Shown here: piece after piece, positions 1-9,125 of the stretch
Layout of the letters: each line of letters opens with the position of its first letter
How positions within the stretch are numbered: position 1 is the stretch's first letter
Made by a program: the position numbers and the translations under genes
The notes under the pieces: generated by a model
The model's input: the letters and a program-made list of their open reading frames with translations, nothing else
Told to the model about the DNA's origin: nothing
Database searches by the model: none
DNA from: Rhizaria sp. SCN 62-66
Lineage: Eukaryota > Rhizaria, unplaced
Reading direction: 5' to 3'
Assembly (NCBI GenBank): GCA_001724265.1
Contig: MEDY01000039.1
Location: 1-64,000 of the forward strand
DNA: 64,000 nucleotides

Positions 1-2
1 CA

Positions 3-3000
3 AATAAGACGTGTGTTGTCAATGGCGCCACTTCACCACCAGTGACAACATGTATTCAACGCTTGACATGTCTTGCCACCGGTTGGTCCGCGCCACCGCC
101 CACCTGCGAAGTATTTAACTGCGGCCCTGTGCCGGCGCGATACCCGATGTTTGGCACTGAACCTGTGCAAACGGAGTTTGCACCCGAAGGCAACGCAACG
201 TCGTTCGGCGCACGCTACACGTACGGCTGCGTTGACGGGTTTGTACTTGCAGGGTCTGCAGAAATCTCATGTACGGCCGGTGGATGGAGCTCGCAAACTG
301 CACCTACATGTGCCGCCATTGAATGCCCTATTTTGGTAACGGCCAACAATCTTGGCAACATCACCTATTCGGCGTTACCATATGGTGCGCGCAAATTTCA
401 GTCAGTTGCCACGCATGAGTGTCTTCCACTGCATGTTCGGACTGAAGGTGATGAGAAACGCGTTTGCCAGGCAGACCGGTCTTGGTCTGGCGCAGCCCCG
501 ATCTGCCGTTCGAACACGTGCGTGCGCATCTACCATGAGCCAACGTCAATGAAACCCATCGTGTTTTCTCGTTTCGGTAATGCTATCTCTTACGATCCCT
601 TGTCGCACACGTTTTTGATGGACACCATTGCCGCGTATTCGTGTGCCGAGGGATATATATGGGATAAAGACACAACTTTCACAGCACGTACGTGCGTCAT
701 GTCCGAAGGTTGGATACCTGTCGACGCTCCTCGCTGCGTTCCGCAGCCGTGCTCAACGCTGACAACTATTGATCTTGGTCTTGTTGTCCAGGAGCCGTCA
801 CACTTGATGAATATGTACGGCGTTACAGCAAAATTTTCTTGTGAGTACGGCGCAGTCATAAGCCACTCAGATCCTTATATTAGTTGCACGGCAGCTGGCA
901 AATGGTCTGATCCGCCTCGCGCTTGCTCTCCATACGACTGTGGGACGCCGGGTAGAGTTCAGTTCGCGCAAGTCAGCGTTGCTAATAGTGGTACACATGG
1001 CCGATTGGGGGAGTATCTCAACACATCGACAATTGAATACCGCTGTAATGTTGGCTATAATCTGCGCTTTCCTGGCTATAACCTAACGGACGGAACGGGA
1101 TATGTCGTTAAATTGTCTCAGCAGAGCGCTAGAGTGCTAGCTGCACGCCGCGAGTGTACACCGCGCGGATGGATTCCGTCAACTCTCCCCATCTGCGACG
1201 TAAACCAGTGTGAGCTTTTGCAGCTCCCAATGAATGGTTCAAGTATTGTTTTTGAGGATGCGTTTAGCACAAGCAACAATGGTCTTGTCGCTCGCTCATA
1301 TGGTACGATAGCAACATACGTCTGCAAGCCCGGTTATGAGCCACGAGATCCGCTTTCTGACACCGTCACGTCCGCGCGGCGCCGATGTGGAACTCTTGCC
1401 GAGGACTGGATCCCTGCTATTGCACCAATCTGCGGGGCTATTGACTGTGGTAATCCTGAAAAGGACAGTACAGTGGCTTACAGCAAGCCGATTGAGTTTG
1501 AGTTCAATAATCTTGTGGTTGCCGGCCCAACACGTTATCAGGCAACTGCAGTGTATCGCTGCCAATCTGGATTTACATTCTCCGGGGGTCACGATCGTTA
1601 TGAACGCAACTGTATGGAGACAGCTCAATGGCTGCCCGCAACTCCGTCTTGCATTGATATTGACGAGTGTGATCCGGCTGCGTTTAATGGCAAGTATTTT
1701 GTTGACTGCGCCGCACTTTATGGCAGGTTTTCGCGCTGTATCAACATGTTTGGCTCGTACGTCTGCACACCCCACATCACGATTGATATTCCACCTAAGT
1801 CCGTTGCCTCACCCGAAGGAAGTGTTATCTTTGATGTTGAAACGCGTGAGATCATTCCAAATAATGCCCGTGGAAGCCAGATTGTTGCATTTACACTCAA
1901 TGCCGGCGTAAACATTGTTACACCGTACATTACCCGTGTTCAATATCTGAACACAAACACCACATTGTACCCAGACTCAGGGATTATGACGTATGATTGC
2001 GCAGACGTTATTGTGACGCCTGTTGCGACTCAAGCTCTAACACAATATTTCCTGGTGCAATGTACTCTTGGTGCAGGCCAGGGTGCTGATCTCTACGTGC
2101 GCATGCAGTACTGTATCCAACCGGATGCCGTCACAAATTACGCAAGTGATGTCGAATGCTCGCGCTGGAACTGGGCTTGGGACGGCACTTCGTCTCACGC
2201 CGAGCTGACTACGCGAGGATCAAACAATGATGTCCGTATTTCCTACCCGTTGCATTCGTTTGTCCCATCATCTTTGCACGCTATTACTCCCACGGGGCCT
2301 GGTCAACGAACGAACGATTACGTCAGTCTCACAAGTCTTGGCGAGGACATCGGCTTTGACATTGATAATCTGTTCCTTGACTACGCCGGTCTGGTCCGCA
2401 TTATGTACGGCGCAGGTAGTAACTCAAACGACTTTCCACACGAGTGCTTTTTTAATCAAGAGCTATCTCTTCTTAACAATCCAAACCAACGCACAATCAT
2501 ATGTCGAACCGAGGATGCAGTGAACGAGGTGAACCTTAAGTTTAAGCTTATTATAGCGCATCGTGCCGCATACTCCACCGATATGTATTCGTATCCGCAA
2601 GTTCCATCGGTCTCGTCTGTATTTGGCTGCCCGATTGATGATATTTTCACCGGCATTACCTCAGGCTGCCCAACGGACGGTGGAGCCGTGCGACTTACTA
2701 TCATTGGTACTGGTTTCCTAGAGCCGCTCCAAGCCATGGTGAGTGGGCGCCAATGCGTGTCGCTTATTCGCGAAAGTAATATCCAATTCACGTGTCTGCT
2801 GCCTGTTGGGTCTGGCTCTGAACTGTCACTTATTGTCAAAGCTGGTTCACAACGATTCGAGTCTCGCGGCCGCGTTAACTATGCAACTCCGACCATTACT
2901 GAAATTCTCGGCTGTCAGCCAAGTACGACAATGAGTGTCCGCGAATGCAATCGCGACGGTGGCGACAGAATCATGTTGCGTGGTAATAATTTTGGCGCGT

Positions 3001-6000
3001 CTGGGGCGACTGTTTCAATTGGTGGACTCACATGCATCGACGTCGTCCACACGACCTCAAATCCTCATCGTGAGCTTACGTGCACGACACCCGCTGACGC
3101 CTCTGTTGACCGCGCTGTCACAGTCTTGCAACGCTATGGCGAACTGTCAAAAGACGTTGCTTTGCTGTCTTTTGTCCAGTGTCCTCCAGGTCAACACAAC
3201 AAGGACGTCAAATGCGTCCCATGCGACCTGGGTTACTTCAACGATATGTGGTCTCAGGCGCTTTGTCGTCAGTGTCAACCAGGCTCGTACTCCGATCAAT
3301 ATGGAGCAACTTCATGCTCCACTTGTCCTGTCGGTACATACTCCGGTTTAGGACAGTCCAGCTGCATGCGTTGCCCTCGTGGCACGTTCTCTCAAGAGCG
3401 AGCCGAAAGTTGCCTTCAGTGTGCGCCGGGTACTTTTGCCGAAAACGAAGGCAGCTCTCAATGCGAGACATGCCCCCTCGGCGCTGAACACACCAGCGAT
3501 TACTCGTTCTGTCAATGCAAAGCAGGTTCTTATCTTGATATTACAGGCGTTTGCCAACCTTGTATGCTTGGTGGTGATTGTTCAATGCCAGGCATTTCAG
3601 TCTACAACATTCGTTCGGTGAATTCGTACGCGCCTTCAGTGACGCACCTTGATCCACCAAGTGTTGTTCGTATATACTTTCCTATTAACGTGGTCAGTAA
3701 TGCCTCGCTTACCGACGCTAGTCGCATTGCGCAAACTCTTGTCATTAAAGCTATCTTTGACTTTACGTCAAGGCCTCGCAGCCGATTTGTGTTTGCCTCT
3801 GTCTTGGACTCGATGCCCAGTTACGCTTTATCGGGTGTGACTGTAAATCCACAAGCTAATTTACTCACTCCTAATTATCCGCTTACGTTTTACGTAATGG
3901 TTGATGTAAACCCGTCAATCATAGACGGCGATCCGACTGCACAAGACCTTGCTGACGCCGCGGTGGCCGATTACAACGCTCAGAACAGTGTTCTCGCAAC
4001 AGAGATGGCATATGCCGGTGCGCCAATGATTGACCACAGCTACACGCGCCGTGCAGTTTTGTCTTTCCAGACGTGCTTAGACTCAACTTGCGTCAGTGGA
4101 AACGGCTGTATTGAAGGTCATAGTGGTCCGCTGTGCACTACCTGTCTTCCAGGCTACGGGAAGACATCCGTGTTCAAGTGTGGTCGTTGTAACGAGCCAG
4201 CTCTTGCGTGGTTTATCTTGATTGCTGGTGCGCTTGCCGCCATTATTGGCTGTGCTGTTTTGGCCTGGAAGCAGATTGTAGATGGACGTCAGTCCATGAA
4301 CGAGCTCCCTGCGCCTGCTGTTCCTCTTCTGTTCAAGATCGCAATGTCCGGTCTCCAAGTCATGGCCATTGCAAGCAAGTACGATCTTCAATGGCCTGGG
4401 TTTCTAGACGGACTTTTTACAGGTGCTGACACCGCCGCCGGTGTCGGCACTGCAGTAGTATCTATTGACTGCTTCTTAGGGGACAATCCGTCGATCAACC
4501 CATTTTGGGTGACGTCCATCGGCATCATGATTTTGCCCATTATGGGGCTCATTCTTCCACTGTTATTTTTCATGCCACGTTATTATTTGACAAAGCGTAA
4601 GTACAAAAAACATGTTCTCGCGGAGCTGGCTGAGCAGCGCCGACTAATGGTTGAGATCGTGACAGAGTTTGAAAGCTATGCGCGCCAGCGTGACCGCATT
4701 TCTGCCGCTAATCGCATCAACACTGCCGCTGATAGTGATGCATCTCTCTGGGACAGCGTTGACGATATGAACGATCTGGGGTTACTCTCAAATTCCTGGC
4801 GCACAACATCTATTGAGTTAACGAACAACGCCTACGCAGAGATCGACTTAAACGTCAAAGAAGATGCAAGTGTACCTGCTGTATATGCACACAAAACGGT
4901 TGGAAAACGTCGTCGGTTGATGCAGAAAAAACCGGCAAAACTGCCGAACAGTTTGCCAGATGGGACAGGTCCTCTCGCTCCTCCCGTACCACCAACAGCA
5001 CCGGACGTAGGAGCACAACACTCCGGCGCAAGTGTTGGAGCCTCTCATGAACCATCGCATCTTTGGCGGACAAGCTCACATCGCGCCATCAGCAACAATC
5101 GCGTTTCCAGGACCCCAGCGAAAAACGTAGTGCAACAGCTGCGCGTGAATACCATGAATACCAGCTCAGGACAAGATTTTTTCTCCTCCCCATCCGAATC
5201 GCCGATTCGCAGCAGTCTGTGTCAGGACAAGTCGTTATTGAGGATTGTGTACGGTGGTAGGAGCTCCGGTGCTACAACATCGTCTCCCGCACGCGCACGC
5301 GCAACGTTGCTCGAGGAGCGCGGAGCACACGCAGTCGAAAAGTATAACGCAGCCCGTTCTGACTGCTCCCCACGTTCATGTGACTTACCCAAATCGCCCG
5401 CCGCGTTTGCTCTTGTGAGCACTGGTGTAGATGGAACAAATAAGGGCACTAAACAGTATAAGCATCCTCCCGTGCCTTTGTTGTACCACGCGGTCACAGC
5501 ACAAGCTTTTTCATTTTTGACGGCAGAAAATGAGTTTGTGTCAGATGATAATGTTGTTCAATTGTTTAGCGACGGTGCAACTGTTGCTCAGCACAGCGCG
5601 CGGAAAAGCCAGGTGGTTTCCCGCATTGGTGAGCATTATCTGGGCTTGACTGGGGCCGCTGATTCTGACATTAACGACAGCAACATCAAGACTGAAGTAG
5701 TTAACAAATACGGCAAAGCTACGGAACTCCTGGTGTTTGAGCATAATGACCTTGTTGACAATGACAACGTTGATGACAACGCAAACGCATTCTTGAACAC
5801 CAGCCGCGACGCACTATTTGATCAAGTTGTCACAATTCCGTCACTTCTCTCCGTACAAGATGACGCCGTTGTATTACCTATTCCAAAGGCTCAGTCGGCG
5901 TCATTGACGCACAGCATTGCTAACAGTGAGTCAATTATGCATGACCTTCGTGACGACAATTCTAACGTCGCTTTATCTCGCAGGCCTGATGTTGCAAGCG

Positions 6001-7892
6001 ATGTACTTCTTGATGATACTGCATTTTTATTGCGCCGCACTCTCGTTGACAAAGTTCATGTGAGTGAGGCTGCTCTCTCACATGCATATGCATTGCTGCA
6101 TCAGAGTCGTACGTCACTTTCTGAGCGCGTGGCTCACGAAGTCAAAGTATACTCAACGATCGTCCGTGAAACATTGGAGTTCAATGCCAAAAAGACAAAG
6201 GAAGTTGAGAGGAAGGCGAAGTCTCCTGGGGAATTTGCACAAGTTGTACAGAGCGTCGACGACTTGGAAAATATGCGTTTCCTTTCAACACTGCCGTTTG
6301 ATGCACTCTACAGCGCTGAACTCCTCCGTGAGCGCGTACTCCGACGGGAACGTGCGATTCAGCGTGTGCGTGCAGAGCACCAGTATCAGTGGTACGTTGA
6401 AAACTATGGAGTTACGGAGGGTGAGGCAATGTTTGAGAAGGCGCGGGAGCAACGACTTAAGTCCGAACCACCAAAGCTAACTGCGTCGGAGATGCGTGTT
6501 CGTTTGGATGTGGCTGAGACACAGTATAACAACATTCGCTCAGAGTTCTCTGGCTACATTATTACCACAATCACTGTGGTTATGTTCATGATTCATCCGA
6601 ACATCACACGTCAGTTTTTCACAATTTTATCGTGCAAGAACGTCGGCGGAACTGATGACCCGTCAGCAAACGTTGTCTTGGGCAATATGCTTGAGAAATG
6701 CTACTCTCCACAGCATATCCTTTTCATCATTGCGCTTGCAATGCCAATGCTAATCATGTGGGTTCTTGGAATTCCCTTCTTTGCCTGGTTTGTGCTTTAC
6801 CGCAACCGCGACTTGGTGAAGATGTCTGCACGAGGTGCATCTACAAGCGCGCGGAACCAGAAGAAAGTGTTCGAGTCACAGATGGCTTTCTTGTATCGCG
6901 GATACAAGCCTACGCGCTACTATTGGTTCCTCAACGAGATGGCACGCAAAGCGATTCTTGTTGCTATTGCGGTCTTCTTCCCCGGTGCGCTTCACACACA
7001 ACTAATGCTTGCGTCACTATTAATTTTTATCTCGATTCTGCTGCAGATTGCTATGAAACCTTTTGAAAATAAGGTGCCTGAGTTAATTGAGCTTTTTTCA
7101 CTGCTCATGTCTTTCATGGTTTTCTTCCTGGCCAACTTCCTTTTTGTCGACACTGTAAGTGAGTCTGCAAAGACCGTCATTACTGTCTTGATCTGCACGT
7201 TGGTTTTTATTTTCATCGTAGCTGTTGTGCTCGCCTTTTTCGTGTTGCAGAAACAAGAAGCCAAACTGGTTCCACTCCGCAACGCACTGCGCGAGGCACA
7301 CGCTCAGGGTATGGAGTCAGAGCCTGTGATTCGCCAGTGGCGCATTGCAATGGAACAAAAGCGTCGCAATGCGCAAGTGGCAAATCATGAGGCAGCTCCA
7401 GTCGTTAACAGTAAGGGTTTAAGAAATTCATCAGCAAACAACTGTCCTCAAACTGACTCTAGTGCCGAATCACATATGTTTGTGACCTCGTCAACAAAAT
7501 CTGATCCCGCATCAACATCAGCCAAATATCTTGCAATGCTACGTGAGCACGCGCATGAAAGCATCGCTAATAACATTAATACCGGGCAACAACTAACCGA
7601 GCACGCTGAGACAAAGAGCGGTCCCAACACAGCACTCTCGCTGCATGTGTTGAACGACGCGCAGCGCGGCGCCACTCTCGCAAGCGCCGTTGATGCTGGT
7701 CGCGATATTACGACCGGTTTACTGCCCCCTTCTGCTGCTGCGCTTCAGCTAAGCCCGGAAGACGTGGCGCAGAGACTTATTAGTGCTGCGCAAAATCAAG
7801 TCAGCCAAGGTCATAAATATGTTGATAGCCGTAACTTGGATCTCGATCTGCAACCCGAATTGGTAGAATCACACCACACCGGCATGCGGTAA
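3..7892 (+). CDS. Giant Sushi/EGF/IPT/GCC2 multi-domain surface protein with polytopic membrane C-terminus (5' partial)
   Basis: The frame is already open at base 3, and the first in-frame start-like codon (GTG at 42) lies inside a Sushi domain, so the true start is left of the window. It reads 2,629 residues to TAA. Order seen: about eight Sushi/CCP modules (repeating C...C...W...P-x-C, bases 3-1655), one EGF-like module beginning DIDEC (about 1657-1780), an IPT/TIG-like pair (about 2620-3170), four or more GCC2/GCC3 cysteine-rich repeats (about 3175-3580) and a further Cys-rich stretch (about 4075-4190). Membrane helices follow near 4200-4275, 4320-4390 and 4500-4580. A long cytoplasmic insert rich in Ser and charged residues comes next, then about five more helices (6545-7245) and a cytoplasmic tail. 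By analogy with protist ephrin-receptor-like/GCC2 proteins it is probably a surface adhesion or sensory protein. The ligand is unknown. There is no intron and no in-frame TAG. Confidence 0.93.
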   Translation, partial: NKTCVVNGATSPPVTTCIQRLTCLATGWSAPPPTCEVFNCGPVPARYPMFGTEPVQTEFAPEGNATSFGARYTYGCVDGFVLAGSAEISCTAGGWSSQTAPTCAAIECPILVTANNLGNITYSALPYGARKFQSVATHECLPLHVRTEGDEKRVCQADRSWSGAAPICRSNTCVRIYHEPTSMKPIVFSRFGNAISYDPLSHTFLMDTIAAYSCAEGYIWDKDTTFTARTCVMSEGWIPVDAPRCVPQPCSTLTTIDLGLVVQEPSHLMNMYGVTAKFSCEYGAVISHSDPYISCTAAGKWSDPPRACSPYDCGTPGRVQFAQVSVANSGTHGRLGEYLNTSTIEYRCNVGYNLRFPGYNLTDGTGYVVKLSQQSARVLAARRECTPRGWIPSTLPICDVNQCELLQLPMNGSSIVFEDAFSTSNNGLVARSYGTIATYVCKPGYEPRDPLSDTVTSARRRCGTLAEDWIPAIAPICGAIDCGNPEKDSTVAYSKPIEFEFNNLVVAGPTRYQATAVYRCQSGFTFSGGHDRYERNCMETAQWLPATPSCIDIDECDPAAFNGKYFVDCAALYGRFSRCINMFGSYVCTPHITIDIPPKSVASPEGSVIFDVETREIIPNNARGSQIVAFTLNAGVNIVTPYITRVQYLNTNTTLYPDSGIMTYDCADVIVTPVATQALTQYFLVQCTLGAGQGADLYVRMQYCIQPDAVTNYASDVECSRWNWAWDGTSSHAELTTRGSNNDVRISYPLHSFVPSSLHAITPTGPGQRTNDYVSLTSLGEDIGFDIDNLFLDYAGLVRIMYGAGSNSNDFPHECFFNQELSLLNNPNQRTIICRTEDAVNEVNLKFKLIIAHRAAYSTDMYSYPQVPSVSSVFGCPIDDIFTGITSGCPTDGGAVRLTIIGTGFLEPLQAMVSGRQCVSLIRESNIQFTCLLPVGSGSELSLIVKAGSQRFESRGRVNYATPTITEILGCQPSTTMSVRECNRDGGDRIMLRGNNFGASGATVSIGGLTCIDVVHTTSNPHRELTCTTPADASVDRAVTVLQRYGELSKDVALLSFVQCPPGQHNKDVKCVPCDLGYFNDMWSQALCRQCQPGSYSDQYGATSCSTCPVGTYSGLGQSSCMRCPRGTFSQERAESCLQCAPGTFAENEGSSQCETCPLGAEHTSDYSFCQCKAGSYLDITGVCQPCMLGGDCSMPGISVYNIRSVNSYAPSVTHLDPPSVVRIYFPINVVSNASLTDASRIAQTLVIKAIFDFTSRPRSRFVFASVLDSMPSYALSGVTVNPQANLLTPNYPLTFYVMVDVNPSIIDGDPTAQDLADAAVADYNAQNSVLATEMAYAGAPMIDHSYTRRAVLSFQTCLDSTCVSGNGCIEGHSGPLCTTCLPGYGKTSVFKCGRCNEPALAWFILIAGALAAIIGCAVLAWKQIVDGRQSMNELPAPAVPLLFKIAMSGLQVMAIASKYDLQWPGFLDGLFTGADTAAGVGTAVVSIDCFLGDNPSINPFWVTSIGIMILPIMGLILPLLFFMPRYYLTKRKYKKHVLAELAEQRRLMVEIVTEFESYARQRDRISAANRINTAADSDASLWDSVDDMNDLGLLSNSWRTTSIELTNNAYAEIDLNVKEDASVPAVYAHKTVGKRRRLMQKKPAKLPNSLPDGTGPLAPPVPPTAPDVGAQHSGASVGASHEPSHLWRTSSHRAISNNRVSRTPAKNVVQQLRVNTMNTSSGQDFFSSPSESPIRSSLCQDKSLLRIVYGGRSSGATTSSPARARATLLEERGAHAVEKYNAARSDCSPRSCDLPKSPAAFALVSTGVDGTNKGTKQYKHPPVPLLYHAVTAQAFSFLTAENEFVSDDNVVQLFSDGATVAQHSARKSQVVSRIGEHYLGLTGAADSDINDSNIKTEVVNKYGKATELLVFEHNDLVDNDNVDDNANAFLNTSRDALFDQVVTIPSLLSVQDDAVVLPIPKAQSASLTHSIANSESIMHDLRDDNSNVALSRRPDVASDVLLDDTAFLLRRTLVDKVHVSEAALSHAYALLHQSRTSLSERVAHEVKVYSTIVRETLEFNAKKTKEVERKAKSPGEFAQVVQSVDDLENMRFLSTLPFDALYSAELLRERVLRRERAIQRVRAEHQYQWYVENYGVTEGEAMFEKAREQRLKSEPPKLTASEMRVRLDVAETQYNNIRSEFSGYIITTITVVMFMIHPNITRQFFTILSCKNVGGTDDPSANVVLGNMLEKCYSPQHILFIIALAMPMLIMWVLGIPFFAWFVLYRNRDLVKMSARGASTSARNQKKVFESQMAFLYRGYKPTRYYWFLNEMARKAILVAIAVFFPGALHTQLMLASLLIFISILLQIAMKPFENKVPELIELFSLLMSFMVFFLANFLFVDTVSESAKTVITVLICTLVFIFIVAVVLAFFVLQKQEAKLVPLRNALREAHAQGMESEPVIRQWRIAMEQKRRNAQVANHEAAPVVNSKGLRNSSANNCPQTDSSAESHMFVTSSTKSDPASTSAKYLAMLREHAHESIANNINTGQQLTEHAETKSGPNTALSLHVLNDAQRGATLASAVDAGRDITTGLLPPSAAALQLSPEDVAQRLISAAQNQVSQGHKYVDSRNLDLDLQPELVESHHTGMR

Positions 7893-9125
7893 TCACCCTT
7901 CTTCATTTTATATTATTATTTGTGTATGCCCGACCTTATCATTAACGTTGGGCAGAACCTCTGTATAGATTTGTAAATATTATTATTTTACTTGAACGTA
8001 TCATTGCAATGTTATCTTATGCTCAATCATGTTATCTTATGCTCAATCAGAATTGGCTTGGCCACGTGGTTGAGACCGGGAATCAAAATAGGTTAACGTT
8101 TCCCACAAAAACAATATTATTAGAATTGAATGCATCTTCAGCCTATGTTTGTCGTATTTGATACGTACTTCGGACGGCTTGACATCATCGGAAGCTTCAA
8201 CATCACTGTCCTTTAGACAGGATAGAGTGGATAAGCTCCGCATGCATTCCATTTTCTTTGCTTTAAGTTTATTATTCATTGTCGCCCCAACAAAACTCGA
8301 GCATTTCACGTCTTATCAAATTTAGTTGAGAGTGCAGCTCGCTGGACGTGGGAAAATGCTGCGATTGAACATGTTTAAGCGTGTTTACTCGTGCATATAT
8401 GAATGAATGTGTAATATTGTATAGTTCAGAAATATGTTGATGTAAGTTTTGTCTCTGTTAGTCTTTGCTCTCTGCTTTCATTTTGCGTCTGTCCTGCATA
8501 AGATGTGTATAAGTTCATTTTTCTTCTCGGTAACGCAGGAATTTTAGTTTGGTTCCGCCGTTTTATTTGCTCTTATGGGACTTTCTTTCTATGAAAAACG
8601 ATGGCTCTTCCTTTGAATAGTAGTTGAAGGTGAGTTACTCGTATTGTCAATACAATTGCAATATCATCAAACTGTTATCCATACTGTACAATATCAGTTC
8701 AACAGTTGTACGTTTTGTTTTGAGCTTAAATTTTATGAGGTCATGATCTCTGTTATAAATTTATTTCCCAGTTTGCATTGTTACGTCTGTATCATCGATG
8801 TAATTCGTTTCGAGTCTTAGAACTCCCGAGGAAAACACGTGACCATGGTGACTGGAGTTGAGACTGAGGTGACGTGCATGGTGGTGGACTGGTGGGGACT
8901 GGCCAGGTTCGCGCCTTACTTTCGATGTTGGTATCTCGAAATGTTGATCGTGTAATCAAATTTAATTCTCAATTTTTCACTAAATTGTGTCATTCTTACA
9001 TTTCCTTTAATAATATTATCTAACCTGTTGTATAGACTTCCCACAAGACATTTTTCAAATAACCAACCCGGCACTCCACGACACACTCAACGCGACACTC
9101 GCAGGTGTCTCTGTGCATCCGCCTC
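7893..9125. other. AT-rich intergenic region between surface-protein gene and SNF2-RING gene
   Basis: About 1.2 kb. It holds the 3' flank of the surface-protein gene, a 20-bp perfect tandem duplication (8009-8048) and a GC-richer patch at about 8830-8915. That patch contains a 36-codon ATG-TAA frame (8845-8955) that could be an upstream ORF of the next gene. A minus-strand frame at 8170-8309 ends in a GTACGT donor-like site, but no partner exon was found. An acceptor-like CGCAG ends at 9104, 21 bases before the next ATG. Confidence 0.6.
8009..8048. repeat. 20-bp perfect tandem duplication
   Basis: Two identical adjacent 20-base copies (8009-8028 and 8029-8048), each starting ATGTTATCTT. It lies in noncoding DNA 117 bases after the stop of the surface-protein gene. 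It is probably a slippage or recent duplication product, with no function inferred. Confidence 0.9.

Noticed and set aside
8170-8309. Minus-strand exon ending in a GTACGT-like donor
   Set aside because: No compatible second exon, start context or homology was found in the flanking AT-rich DNA.
8845-8955. 36-residue ATG-TAA frame in the SNF2-RING promoter
   Set aside because: It could be an upstream ORF, but nothing beyond an open frame supports translation.
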